Shown here: positions 8,569-17,263 of the stretch, one piece after another
Layout: every line of letters starts with the position of its first letter
Numbering within the stretch: the first letter of the stretch is position 1
The notes under the pieces: model-generated
What the model was told of the DNA's origin: nothing
The model's input: only the letters and a program-made list of their open reading frames with translations
Databases searched by the model: none
Translations under genes and position numbers: made by a program
NCBI RefSeq assembly: GCF_001429185.1
Contig: NZ_LMIW01000001.1
Span: 1,019,490-1,083,489, forward strand
From: Terrabacter sp. Root85
GTDB taxonomy: Bacteria > Actinomycetota > Actinomycetes > Actinomycetales > Dermatophilaceae
Direction of reading: 5' to 3'
DNA length: 64,000 nucleotides

Positions 8569-9477
8569 TCAGGATCGTCGGGCGGTCCGGGCCAGCCAGG
8601 TGAGCGCGTCCTCGGCGGTGCGGAGCACCGAGATGTGGCCGTCGCCGGGCTGGAGCCAGAGGTCGGCGTCGGGCACGGCGCCGGCGAGCCACTGGCCGTG
8701 CGAGGCCGGGACGATCCGGTCGGCCCCGCCGTGCACGACGAGCGTGGGGGCCGACACGGCGCCGGGCTCGAAGCCCCAGTCGGAGACGTAGGCCAGGTCG
8801 TCGTCGATGAGCGCCGCAGGACCCGCAGCGAGGGCGGGCCCGACGACGGAGCCGAACCAGCCCCACGGTCCGGCGAACGCCGCCTCGTCGGCCGGCACGA
8901 ACCCGACGTCGATCTCACCCTCCGGCCCCTGTGCGGCGGCGGCCTCGTGCGCCTCCTTGGACTCGCGACCAGCTGCCGCAGCGCGGAGGGAGGCCTCACC
9001 GCCGGGCGCCATGCCGGCGAAGAACGCCAGCCCCGAGGCGCTGAACGGGGCGACCGCGGAGACGCTGACGACGGATCGCACCCGGTCGCCGAGCAGCGCG
9101 CCCGACGCGAGGGCGTGCGTGCCGCCGCCCGAGTGCCCCATGACCGCGAAGGACCCCACGCCGAGGTGGTCGGCGACGGCAGCCACGTCCCGGGCGGCCG
9201 AGGCGACGTCCCGACCCGGCCGAGGCGTCGACCCGCCGTAGCCGGGCCGGTCGTAGGACACCCAGCGGATGCCGAGCCGGGCCGCGGCCTCGAAGAGGGG
9301 CCGTGGCGGTGCGCCGATGTTGGGCGTCCCGTGGTGCCACACGACGACGAGCGGCTCGACGTCGGTGGCTCCGCCGGCCCCGAGGTCGCCGGTGTCGTAG
9401 ACGTGCAGCACGTGCCCGTCGCCGAGGTCGACGTCGCTCTCGGTGACGGCGCTCGGGGCGGCTGGGGTGTCGCTCAC
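8569..9477 (-). CDS. Alpha/beta-hydrolase fold protein
   Basis: Predicted soluble esterase or related hydrolase, 302 residues. The nucleophile elbow is GHSGGG, the acid is probably the Asp of HGGADRIV, and the His is in GDGHISVL. The oxyanion strand reads VVVWHHGTPN. The GTG start at 9477 overlaps the stop of the sigma factor gene by four bases (GTGA), so the two are translationally coupled and form one operon with the YCII gene. The substrate is unknown, but the coupling suggests a role in the response of that sigma factor. Confidence 0.85.
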   Translation of the reverse strand: MSDTPAAPSAVTESDVDLGDGHVLHVYDTGDLGAGGATDVEPLVVVWHHGTPNIGAPPRPLFEAAARLGIRWVSYDRPGYGGSTPRPGRDVASAARDVAAVADHLGVGSFAVMGHSGGGTHALASGALLGDRVRSVVSVSAVAPFSASGLAFFAGMAPGGEASLRAAAAGRESKEAHEAAAAQGPEGEIDVGFVPADEAAFAGPWGWFGSVVGPALAAGPAALIDDDLAYVSDWGFEPGAVSAPTLVVHGGADRIVPASHGQWLAGAVPDADLWLQPGDGHISVLRTAEDALTWLARTARRS

Positions 9478-10697
9478 AGGGCTTCGGCCTTTCGTCGGAG
9501 GTGGTCCTGCTCGGGGATGCTCGTCGTGAGCCGGGACGCGAGCAGGTAGCTGTCGCGAGCCCCGGCGGCGTCTCCCGACATCTCGAGGAGGTGGGCGCGC
9601 ACCGCGTGCAGCCGGTGGTGCCGGGCGAGCCGCTTGTCCTGCTCGAGGTCGTCCAGCACGGCGAGCCCGGCGACAGGTCCCTCGACCATGGCGAGCGCGA
9701 CGGCGCGGTTGAGCGTCACGACCGGCCCGGGCGCGAGCTGCTCGAGCAGCCCGTAGAGGGCCAGCACCTGCTCCCAGTCCGTCTGCGCCGCCGTCGGCGC
9801 CTCGTCGTGCACGGCCGCGATCGCCGCCTGCACCTGGTAGGGCCCGAGCCGGGTCCGCGTCAGGGCGTCGGTCACGAGGGCGACGCCCTCCCGGACGTAT
9901 GCCGTGTCCCACCGAGAGCGGTCCTGCTCGGCGAGCGGCACGAGCTCACCGGCCTCGCTCGTCCGGGCCGGCCGTCGCGCCTCGGTGAGCAGCATGAGGG
10001 CGAGCAGCCCGGCGACCTCGCCGTCATCGGGCAGGAGGGCGTGCGCCTGGCGCGTCAGGCGGATCGCCTCTGCCGTCAGGTCGATCCGGTGCAGCGAGTC
10101 ACCACTGCTCGCCGTGTGACCCTCGGTGAAGACGAGGTAGAGGACGTGGAGCACCTCCCGCAGCCGCTCGGGCACGTCGTCGGGCGGCGGCATCCGGAAC
10201 TCGGCCCCCGACTCGCGGATCCGCTGCTTGGCGCGGCTGATCCGCTGCGCCATCGTCGCCTCGGGCACGAGGAACGCATGGGCGATCTGCGCCGTCGTCA
10301 GACCGCCGACCGCCCTGAGGGTCAGGGCGATCCGTGACGCTGGAGCCAGCGCGGGGTGGCAGCAGAGGAGGAGCAGCGTCAGGGTGTCGTCGTGGTCGGC
10401 CGGCCCGGCGGCATACGCAGGCGGAACGACGAGGTCGCCGACCGGCACGTTGGTCGCATCGGCGAGCTCGCGTCGGATCCGCGCCTCGTCGCTGCGCAGG
10501 CCGTCGATGAGGCGACGCGAGCCGACCCGGATGAGCCACGCCTTGGGGTCGTCCGGCACGCCCTCCTCGGGCCACTGCGCTGCCGCGGCGAGCAGCGCCT
10601 CCTGGGCGGCCTCCTCGGCACGGTCGAAGTCCCGGTAGCGACGCACGAGCGCCCCGATGACCTGCGGCGTCACGCTGCGCCACAGGTCGTCGGTCAC
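9474..10697 (-). CDS. ECF sigma factor with C-terminal TPR-like extension (ECF42-like)
   Basis: Alternative RNA polymerase sigma factor, 407 residues, about twice the length of a minimal ECF factor. Region 2 is near the N-terminus (FDRAEEAAQEALLAAA, WLIRVGSRRLID), and region 4 is near residues 130-170 (LTTAQIAHAFLVPEATMAQR). The remaining 220 residues are helical repeats (LLALMLLTEARRPAR, VTLNRAVALAM) typical of ECF42 proteins. ECF42 genes are known to neighbour YCII/DGPF-domain genes, as here, and have no anti-sigma factor; the extension is thought to control activity. Start chosen as GTG 10697; GTG at 10700 or 10712 is possible. Confidence 0.85.
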   Translation of the reverse strand: MTDDLWRSVTPQVIGALVRRYRDFDRAEEAAQEALLAAAAQWPEEGVPDDPKAWLIRVGSRRLIDGLRSDEARIRRELADATNVPVGDLVVPPAYAAGPADHDDTLTLLLLCCHPALAPASRIALTLRAVGGLTTAQIAHAFLVPEATMAQRISRAKQRIRESGAEFRMPPPDDVPERLREVLHVLYLVFTEGHTASSGDSLHRIDLTAEAIRLTRQAHALLPDDGEVAGLLALMLLTEARRPARTSEAGELVPLAEQDRSRWDTAYVREGVALVTDALTRTRLGPYQVQAAIAAVHDEAPTAAQTDWEQVLALYGLLEQLAPGPVVTLNRAVALAMVEGPVAGLAVLDDLEQDKRLARHHRLHAVRAHLLEMSGDAAGARDSYLLASRLTTSIPEQDHLRRKAEAL

Positions 10698-10725
10698 CAC
10701 GGATCCGCCCACGTCACAAGCCTTC

Positions 10726-11121
10726 TCAGAGGTCCTCGGCCGATCCACCCATGAGCGGGCGCACCTCGACGACGGCGAACCGAGCGTCGGGGAAGCGTCC
10801 CGCGATCTCCTCGGCCCGCTCGGGAGTCGCACAGTCGACGACGAAGTAGCCGGCCATCTGCTCCTTCGACTCTACGAAGGGACCGTCGGTGACGAGGCTC
10901 TCGCCGTCGCGCACCCGCACGCTCCGGGCCGTCAGCGGGTCCGCGAGCGCCTGCGCGGTCACGAGCTCACCCGACTCGCTGATCTCGCCCATGAGCTCCT
11001 CGAAGTCGCGCAGCATCCCGGCGCGCTCGTCGTCGGTCATGGCCGCGGCCTCGGGCGTACGCAGGAAGATCGGGTGCCCCCACGTCTGCGGGTTGCTCCA
11101 GATCATGAGCAGGTACTTCAC
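10726..11121 (-). CDS. YCII/DGPF-domain protein
   Basis: A 131-residue ferredoxin-like fold protein with the signature segment VTDGPFVESKEQMAGYFVV. Such proteins are the standard genomic partners of ECF42 sigma factors; their biochemical role is uncertain, possibly sensing or enzymatic. The GTG at 11121 (VKYLLMIWSN) is preceded by AAGGAG. It is the first gene of a three-gene operon, 28 bp ahead of the sigma factor. Confidence 0.88.
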   Translation of the reverse strand: MKYLLMIWSNPQTWGHPIFLRTPEAAAMTDDERAGMLRDFEELMGEISESGELVTAQALADPLTARSVRVRDGESLVTDGPFVESKEQMAGYFVVDCATPERAEEIAGRFPDARFAVVEVRPLMGGSAEDL

Positions 11122-11259
11122 GTCGACTCCTTCGTCCTGGCGCCGTCGCGGCGGCCGGTTCACGTCTCGTCAGGGACGTCGGAGCCGTGGCCGCGATCTC
11201 GACACCGCCACCGACCCTTCCACAGACCGGTGTGGCGGGGGCCGCGGTAGCGTCGCAGC

Positions 11260-12393
11260 GTGTCCGCCGCCGCCCCCTCGACCGCTCCCCCGACGCCCCT
11301 CGACGAGCGCGCCGCCGAGGCCGAGCGGTCCGTCACGGCGCTCTTCGCCGGGCGGCTCGGGCGTATGCCGTTGACGCACCTCGCGCGCATCGTGCACCCC
11401 GCGCCGCCCGGGTCACGGACGTTCGGCGGCCTCCGCGGGGCGTGGCACTACTGGTGGCAGGCGCACTACCTCGACGCGGTCGTCGACGCCGGCCTCCGGT
11501 CCCTGCGCACCGGTGACCCGGCAGGCGCGGAGGCCCGTGCCCGGCAGGGTGACCGGCTGCTCTCGACGATCCGGCTGCGCAACCGGGTGCGCTGGGTCAA
11601 CGACTTCTACGACGACATGGCCTGGCTCGCGCTGGCCTCCGGTCGGCTGCAGGACCTGCACGACGAGATCGGGCGCACCGCGCGTGGCCGACGCCTCCGC
11701 GCGGCCGGCAGCCACCTCACGGCGCAGCTGCGGTCGGCGCACACGGACGACCTCGGGGGCGGCCTCTTCTGGAGCCGGGACCGCGACTTCAAGAACAGTC
11801 CCGCGACGGGCCCGGCCGCGCTGCACCTCGCCCGTCTCGGCGACACGGACGAGGCCCGCCGGCTCGTCGACTGGCTCTACGCGCGCCTGTGGTCGGTGGA
11901 GAGCGGGCTCGTGCTCGACGGCATCCGGCTCCTGGGTGGTGAGGAGGTGCTCGTCCCCGACGTGTGGTCGTACAACCAGGGCACGGTGCTCGGCGCGCTC
12001 GTGACGCTCGGGGACGACCAGAGCCTCGCGCGGGCGGCCGCGCTCGTCGCCGCGGTGGACGCGCGGCTGACGACCGAGGTCGGTGGCGCCCGGGTGCTAC
12101 GGACGCACGGCGGCGGCGACGGCGGCCTCTTCACCGGGATCCTCGTGCGCTACCTCGCGCTCGCCGCGAACGTCCCGGCCCTCGACCCGGAGGCGCGGGA
12201 GGCCGCACGGCGGCTCGTCACGGGCACGGCCGACGCGCTGTGGACGGGTCGCGGCAGCCTCCGGGTCGCGGGTCGGCGTGACCCGTCGGTCTTCGCCGTC
12301 GAGCCGGGCGGACCCGCACCGGTGCCACCGCTCGAGCTGTCGCCGCAGCTGCAGGCCTGGACCGTCCTCGAGGCCGCCGCCGCGCTCCGCTGA
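11260..12393 (+). CDS. GH76-type glycoside hydrolase-like protein
   Basis: A 377-residue (alpha/alpha)6-type protein resembling GH76 endo-alpha-1,6-mannanases. The paired catalytic aspartates are suggested by NDFYDDMAWLALA (about residues 113-125), and WSYNQGTVLGALVTLGD and GGLFTGILVRYLALA also fit the family. There is no signal peptide, so if active it would work inside the cell, unlike most mannan-degrading members. The GTG at 11260 is the first start; it is divergent from the YCII operon. One TATGCCG motif lies in the coding region, read as Arg-Met-Pro. Confidence 0.75.
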   Translation: MSAAAPSTAPPTPLDERAAEAERSVTALFAGRLGRMPLTHLARIVHPAPPGSRTFGGLRGAWHYWWQAHYLDAVVDAGLRSLRTGDPAGAEARARQGDRLLSTIRLRNRVRWVNDFYDDMAWLALASGRLQDLHDEIGRTARGRRLRAAGSHLTAQLRSAHTDDLGGGLFWSRDRDFKNSPATGPAALHLARLGDTDEARRLVDWLYARLWSVESGLVLDGIRLLGGEEVLVPDVWSYNQGTVLGALVTLGDDQSLARAAALVAAVDARLTTEVGGARVLRTHGGGDGGLFTGILVRYLALAANVPALDPEAREAARRLVTGTADALWTGRGSLRVAGRRDPSVFAVEPGGPAPVPPLELSPQLQAWTVLEAAAALR

Positions 12394-12474
12394 CCCCGTC
12401 GGGAAGGTCTCGGATCGGGCACGAAGGCTGGGAGCGGGCTGGGAATCCCGCCTCCCACGGGTGAGACTCGAGAC

Positions 12475-13563
12475 GTGCGCACCCCACGAGCCCTCGCCGC
12501 CGGCCTCACCGCCGCGGTGCTGCTCGGCGCCTGCTCGACCACGGGGCCCACCGATCACCGAGGGGGCGGCACGACGGGAGCCGGCCCGACGGCATACGCC
12601 AGCGCGTCCAGCGCTCCGTCCCCGGCGCCCTCCACGACGGCACCGGAGCAGACCCCCACACCCGCTCCGACCAGCACGCCGAAGCCCGCGCCCGATCCGG
12701 CGTCGATCGCGGCGCTCATCGCGATGCAGTACGACGGCGGCAACCTCAGGCTCGGGCGCGAGCGCGGCAGCACCGACGCGTACCGGCAGTACTTCGCGAC
12801 CTACGAGAGCAACGGGCTGACGATCTCGGGGCGCATCAACATCCCGCGCGGCACGGGCCCGTTCCCGGCTGTCGTCCTCGCGCACGGCTACGTCGACCCC
12901 GCGGTCTACACGAACGGCGAGACCATGCTCCGCGAGCGCGACCACCTCGCGCGGCAGGGCTACGTCACGCTGCACATCGACTACCGCAACCACGCGCAGT
13001 CCGACAAGGACCCGCGCAACGACGCCAACCTCCGGGCGGGCTACGCGGTCGATGCCATCAACGCCGGGCTGGCGCTCAAGAAGGCGCAGGTCGTCGACCC
13101 CGACCGCATCGCGCTCATCGGCCGGTCCATGGGCGGCGGGGTCGTCTACACCGCCCTGGTCGTACGCCCGGGGCTCTTCCGCGCTGCCGTGGCCTACGCG
13201 CCGGTCAGCTCCGACACCGTCGACAACTTCGACAAGTGGGTGCGGCGCGACGCCTCCCGCTCGGGCGCGGCCCGCGCCGTGATCGGCCGCCTGGGCACTC
13301 CCGAGGCGCAGCCGGCGGCCTGGGCGGCGACCAGCCCGCGCACCTATTTCGGCCGCATCGCCGAGCCGCTCCTCATCCACCACGGGACCGCCGACGAGGA
13401 CTGCCCGCTGTCGTGGTCGCGCGAGTCCGTCGCGGCGCTGAAGGCCGAGGGCAAGGATGTCGAGCTGCGCATCTATCCCGGCGGGCGGCACACGCTGACG
13501 TCCCCGCAGTGGGACACCTCGATCCGCCGCACCGAGGCCTTCCTCGCCGAGCACCTGGGCTGA
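12475..13563 (+). CDS. Secreted lipoprotein with alpha/beta-hydrolase domain
   Basis: A 362-residue exported enzyme. A signal peptide ends in the lipobox LLGAC (Cys about residue 21), followed by a roughly 55-residue Pro/Thr/Ala linker (APEQTPTPAPTSTPKPAPDP). The hydrolase domain of the dienelactone hydrolase/prolyl-oligopeptidase type has the oxyanion strand VVLAHGYVDP, nucleophile GRSMGGG, acid in HHGTADEDCP and His in GGRHTL. It probably acts at the outer membrane face on esters or peptides. It lies 82 bp after the GH76 gene with its own start region. Confidence 0.85.
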   Translation: MRTPRALAAGLTAAVLLGACSTTGPTDHRGGGTTGAGPTAYASASSAPSPAPSTTAPEQTPTPAPTSTPKPAPDPASIAALIAMQYDGGNLRLGRERGSTDAYRQYFATYESNGLTISGRINIPRGTGPFPAVVLAHGYVDPAVYTNGETMLRERDHLARQGYVTLHIDYRNHAQSDKDPRNDANLRAGYAVDAINAGLALKKAQVVDPDRIALIGRSMGGGVVYTALVVRPGLFRAAVAYAPVSSDTVDNFDKWVRRDASRSGAARAVIGRLGTPEAQPAAWAATSPRTYFGRIAEPLLIHHGTADEDCPLSWSRESVAALKAEGKDVELRIYPGGRHTLTSPQWDTSIRRTEAFLAEHLG

Positions 13564-13585
13564 CGTCCGGTGCGACTTGCCACGG

Positions 13586-14503
13586 CTACGTGGTGGGCAG
13601 ACCCAGCAGACGGGCGCCGTTGTGCCAGAGCACGGCACGCATCCAGTCGTCGCCGAGGTCGAGACGGGCGAGCGCGTCGACCTGGTGGGCGTAGGGGTAG
13701 GGGATGCTCGGGAAGTCCGAGCCGAGCACGACCCGGTCGCGCAGCCCGCCGAGACGGTCGACGTAGCCGTCCGGGAAGGGCGCGAAACGGTTCGTGAAGT
13801 CCGTGCCGCTCATCGTCGTGTCGAGGTGGACGCCGGCGAACTCCTCTGCGAGGTCGGCGAACTCGTGGTACTCCGGCATGCCGAGGTGGGCGACGACGAG
13901 GACGAGGTCGGGGTGCCTGCGCAGCACCTCACGCACCGCTCCCGGGCCGGTGTGGGTGCCGCGGATGGGCGCCGAGCCGGCGTGGACGACGACGGGCACG
14001 CGGGCGGCCTCGAGCCGCGCCCACGCCGGGTCGAGCCGGTCGTCGTCCGGGGTGAAGTCCCCGACCTGGACGTGGATCTTGAAGAGGCGGGCCCCGTCGT
14101 CGAGGGCCGCCGCCACCTGGTCACCCACGCCCGGCTCCGGGTAGAACGTCGCGCAGTGCACGGCGTCGGGCACCTTCCGGGCGAAGTCCGCACACCACTC
14201 GTTGAGCCACGTCGTCATGCCGGGCTTGTGCGGGTAGACGAGAGCCGGGATCGCCCGGAGGCCGAGAGCGCGAAGCGTCGCGAGACGCGTCGGCTCGTCG
14301 TCGCGGTACGTGATCGGCCACGGCGCGCCGTAGTGGCTCTCGGCCTCGTCGAAGTAGGCCCACACCTTGCGTTGCATGGCGTCGGGCAGGAAGTGCACGT
14401 GGACGTCGGCGAGCCCCGGCAACCCGAGGGAGCGGACGTATGCCGGCACGTCGGCGTCCGTCGCCGGGCCCGATGTCGTGCGGGGTGCGTCAGAGGTCGT
14501 CAT
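13586..14503 (-). CDS. Amidohydrolase family 2 protein
   Basis: A 305-residue metal-dependent hydrolase of the TIM-barrel amidohydrolase-2 group. The first strand carries the metal-binding DVHVHFLPD, later strands KIHVQVGDF, VPVVVHAGSAP and VVAHLGMPE supply further His residues, and VVLGSDFPSIPYP carries the final metal-binding Asp. Members hydrolyse or decarboxylate varied substrates, so none can be named. The ATG at 14503 (MTTSDAPRTT) is preferred over the longer frame. It converges on the lipoprotein gene, with 22 bp between the stops. Confidence 0.85.
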   Translation of the reverse strand: MTTSDAPRTTSGPATDADVPAYVRSLGLPGLADVHVHFLPDAMQRKVWAYFDEAESHYGAPWPITYRDDEPTRLATLRALGLRAIPALVYPHKPGMTTWLNEWCADFARKVPDAVHCATFYPEPGVGDQVAAALDDGARLFKIHVQVGDFTPDDDRLDPAWARLEAARVPVVVHAGSAPIRGTHTGPGAVREVLRRHPDLVLVVAHLGMPEYHEFADLAEEFAGVHLDTTMSGTDFTNRFAPFPDGYVDRLGGLRDRVVLGSDFPSIPYPYAHQVDALARLDLGDDWMRAVLWHNGARLLGLPTT

Positions 14504-14549
14504 CGTCTGGCAGCGTAGGTCAGGCCGGTCGCCCTCGCCGGGCGGGCGA

Positions 14550-15083
14550 TCACGTGCCACGCACCGTCAGCACGGCACCGACCCACGATTGGTCGTCGAG
14601 GCCGTCGAGCGCGGCGCCGATGCTGCGCTCCTCGAAGGCGAAGTGGGAGTCCATGATCGCCATGAGCCCGTCGAGCTCCCCCGCGAGACGAGTCCGGCGC
14701 GCCCCCGACGCCTCCGATGTCTCCGACGCCTCCTCGGCGAGGACGGCCACCCGGGTGAGGATGCCGGCGACGAGGTGATGGTCCTCGGCGAGCTTGTCGA
14801 GCATCGGGCCGAGGTCGGGGCGCTCGGCCCGAAGCGCGGCGAAGAGTCCGTCGTCCTCACCGGTGTGATGGGCCTGGAGCGCGCGGCAGAAGCCGAGGCA
14901 GTGCGCGAGGAGCCCTGCCACCGGCGAGGAAGCGCCGACCGCCGGCGCGCCGTCCCGGCCGAGGCCGTCACGGAGGACGCGCACCCGTGCCCGCAGGTCG
15001 TCGTGCACGGCGCTCAGCTGGGCAGCGAGGGCCGCCGTGCGGTCCTGGTCGTCATGACGTGGGTCGCGGGAGCTCGGGGGCAT
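14550..15083 (-). CDS. Hemerythrin HHE-domain protein
   Basis: A 177-residue four-helix protein with likely di-iron ligands in AHHTGEDDGLF, EDHHLVAGI and DSHFAFEERSI. Bacterial proteins of this kind bind oxygen or nitric oxide or take part in iron or redox sensing; the role here is unknown. A short Glu/Ser/Ala-rich loop sits between helices 3 and 4. It lies 46 bp upstream of the amidohydrolase in the same direction and may be cotranscribed. Confidence 0.85.
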   Translation of the reverse strand: MPPSSRDPRHDDQDRTAALAAQLSAVHDDLRARVRVLRDGLGRDGAPAVGASSPVAGLLAHCLGFCRALQAHHTGEDDGLFAALRAERPDLGPMLDKLAEDHHLVAGILTRVAVLAEEASETSEASGARRTRLAGELDGLMAIMDSHFAFEERSIGAALDGLDDQSWVGAVLTVRGT

Positions 15084-15119
15084 GGTCCACCCAGTCCATC
15101 ACGTGCACCCGCCGACGCA

Positions 15120-15154
15120 GAGCGCGCCGCTGCCTGACCGGCAGCGGCGCGCTC
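15120..15154. terminator. Hairpin terminator after pepC
   Basis: GAGCGCGCCGCTGCC (15120-15134) and its exact reverse complement (15140-15154) enclose a 5-nt loop, 19 bp past the pepC stop on the minus strand. It lacks a T tract, as is common in actinobacteria. Confidence 0.75.
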
Positions 15155-15173
15155 GACGCGGAGCGGAAGGGAG

Positions 15174-16508
15174 TCAGCCGGCGAGGGCGCCCATCGGGTC
15201 CCAGGCGGGGAGCACGATCGGGTCGCGGGTCAGCGCCTCCTGCAGCTCGGCGGGCAGCGCGTCGCGGCGCACGGCCACCTCGAAGACGAACTCGGCGAAC
15301 CACGAGTCGTTCATCGTCATGAAGCCCTTGTCGCCCTTCTCGGTGCCCCAGCTGTTCTCGACGCGCCAGCGACGCGGGACGTCGTCGAGCAGGTCGACGC
15401 CGGTGAAGAGCATGGCGTGCGTCATGAGCGACTCGTGGTGCAGCAGCCGGTCGGCCTTGCCGAGACTCGGCTCGGTGCCGTAGATCGCGGCGCGGTCGAA
15501 GAGGCCGGCGTCCCAGAGGCCGAGGGTGGCGTTGGACATCTGGCCGGTGTCGCAGCCGAACCAGACCGGCTCGCCGCCGACGATCGCCCGTGCCGCAAGG
15601 GACTTCATGAGGTCCGGCTCGACGTTGAGGTAGGTGACCGGCGGCGCCCCGACGACGTTGCCGAGGTGCTCGACCGTGAAGGTGTGCCCGTAGGGGCTGC
15701 TCGCGCGAGGGTCGTTGACGAGGCACACGTAGTCCTCGAGCGGCACCGTGACGTAGCGCTCGGCGAACTCGAGCGGCGTCATCGTGCCGTCGCGGTGGAA
15801 GCCGCCGTCGGTGTCCTTCCACTGCCACACGAACGACTCCGGCGGCGTGCCGAGGTGGATGCAGAGCAGCCGGTGGACCGTCGCGAGCACCTGCTCCTTG
15901 GCGTCCTGGAGGTCCTCGGCGCCGGCGCCGTCGGCTGCCGCGGCCCGCAGGTCGCGCGCGGCCTGGCGCAGGATCGTGCTGAGGTCGCGGTTCATCTGAC
16001 CGGTGTTGCTCGAGCTCTTCGTCTCGGGCATGGCGACCTTGGGCACGAGGCCGTGCTTGACGACGAGCGCGACGAACATGTTCCACTGCCCGCCGTCCTC
16101 GGCCGGCGTGGCGAGCAGGTGCGCCACGGTGCGGTCGTCGACGTCGCGGTCGGCCGTCGCGATGACGGACTCGAGCCAGTGGTTGGCCTTCTCGAACTTG
16201 TCCCAGAAGAGCAGGTGGTTCTGCGAGAACTCGAAGTCCTTGACCTTGAGCTTCTCGCGGGCACTCGCGCGCAGCAGGTTGGTGCCGGCGAAGAGCCAGC
16301 AACGGCCGCTCTTCTCCTGGGAGGTCGCCGTCCAGTCGTCGAGGAGGTTCGAGACCGAGTGGTCGATGCCCGTCACCACCCGGCGGTCGAGCGCGATCTC
16401 GTCGACCGACGTCGTCGTGACGGCATTCTGGAGCATTCGTGCGGTGGGGTCGGCCTCGAACGCCTTCGTGAGGCGCTCGACGAGGTCGGGGGCGAGGTCG
16501 CGCGGCAT
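15174..16508 (-). CDS. pepC: Aminopeptidase C / bleomycin hydrolase (peptidase C1B)
   Basis: Cytoplasmic papain-like cysteine aminopeptidase, 444 residues, normal for the family, which forms a hexameric barrel. The catalytic Cys70 lies in QEKSGRCWLFAG, His364 in LMTHAMLF and Asn385 in VENSWGTEKG. The protein starts MPRDLAPDLVERL at 16508; the frame continues upstream as a shadow of the next gene. The C-terminal residue, which trims substrates in the family, is Gly. Upstream lie two direct copies of a CACTCGAGTG palindrome that may control transcription. Confidence 0.93.
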   Translation of the reverse strand: MPRDLAPDLVERLTKAFEADPTARMLQNAVTTTSVDEIALDRRVVTGIDHSVSNLLDDWTATSQEKSGRCWLFAGTNLLRASAREKLKVKDFEFSQNHLLFWDKFEKANHWLESVIATADRDVDDRTVAHLLATPAEDGGQWNMFVALVVKHGLVPKVAMPETKSSSNTGQMNRDLSTILRQAARDLRAAAADGAGAEDLQDAKEQVLATVHRLLCIHLGTPPESFVWQWKDTDGGFHRDGTMTPLEFAERYVTVPLEDYVCLVNDPRASSPYGHTFTVEHLGNVVGAPPVTYLNVEPDLMKSLAARAIVGGEPVWFGCDTGQMSNATLGLWDAGLFDRAAIYGTEPSLGKADRLLHHESLMTHAMLFTGVDLLDDVPRRWRVENSWGTEKGDKGFMTMNDSWFAEFVFEVAVRRDALPAELQEALTRDPIVLPAWDPMGALAG

Positions 16509-16577
16509 GGGCCACTCCTTCGAGCTTCTCGGGATCCCAGCATCGTATGCCGCCCCGCCGGCACCCACCCGGTCCCG

Positions 16578-16618
16578 CCCCACTCGAGTGAGCGCCAGGC
16601 CCCACTCGAGTGAGCGCC
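16578..16618. promoter_or_regulatory. Tandem 22-bp-spaced palindromic repeat upstream of pepC
   Basis: CCCCACTCGAGTGAGCGCC occurs at 16578-16596 and again at 16600-16618. Each copy contains the 10-bp palindrome CACTCGAGTG and the repeat period is 22 bp, about two helical turns. The pair lies 70-110 bp upstream of the pepC start, so it looks like a double operator, although the protein that binds it is unknown. Confidence 0.5.
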
Positions 16619-16644
16619 CCGCCACACCCGTCGCGGCAGGTCGG

Positions 16645-17244
16645 TCACAGGCTCTCGGCGACGACCTCGATCGGCACCACACCGGTGTACGCCTGCGCGG
16701 CAGCCCGGACCTCGTCGGCGGTGAGGGAGCCAGGGACGAGCGCCGGGTCGGGCCGGAACTGGACGACCGTCCCCGGCGGCGCCTGACCGGGCACGGCCTC
16801 CAGCACCCCCTGTGGCAGGCCGTGCTCGAAGCGCTGGCTCCAGCCACCCTCGGCACGCCGGTTGGTGTGGACGACCCACTCGCTGAGGGCGGCGACGACC
16901 GAGATGCCGGCTCGCGGCGACCCGTCGGGCAGCAGCGGTGCGTCGTCGCGGCCGTAGAAGCGCAGGTCCTTCGTCGCCATGATCGGCTTGACGCGCGCGA
17001 CACCGTCCTCGTCGACGCGGGTCTCGGTGCCGCGGCCGTCGTCGGCCACCGAGACCGAGCCGTCGGCGTGGAGCACGACACGGATCCGGGTCGTGCGTCC
17101 CTCGACAGCCTCGTCGACGGGGTAGGCGAGCACCTCGAGGACGAGCCGCACCGGGCCGCCGGCAGCGAACGCACCTGCGTTGGTGCGGATCTCGTCGAGA
17201 TGGTCGGTGTCGACAGCCCTGCTCCAGTCGTGCGTGGTTCCCAC
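16645..17244 (-). CDS. Stand-alone GHKL ATPase-like protein (GyrB N-terminal-like)
   Basis: A 199-residue protein resembling only the N-terminal ATPase domain of DNA gyrase B. RLVLEVLAYPVDEAVEG aligns with the gyrase helix that normally reads VVDNSIDEA, VADDGRGTETRV with the DxGxG loop, and GISVVAALSEWVV with the lid/G3 segment. The metal-binding Asn of the N-box is replaced by Tyr, so ATP hydrolysis may be lost. There is no transducer or topoisomerase part, and no partner gene is adjacent. The start at 17244 is ATG (MGTTHDWSRAV). Confidence 0.7.
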   Translation of the reverse strand: MGTTHDWSRAVDTDHLDEIRTNAGAFAAGGPVRLVLEVLAYPVDEAVEGRTTRIRVVLHADGSVSVADDGRGTETRVDEDGVARVKPIMATKDLRFYGRDDAPLLPDGSPRAGISVVAALSEWVVHTNRRAEGGWSQRFEHGLPQGVLEAVPGQAPPGTVVQFRPDPALVPGSLTADEVRAAAQAYTGVVPIEVVAESL

Positions 17245-17263
17245 GCCCCCACCCTGTCAGAGG

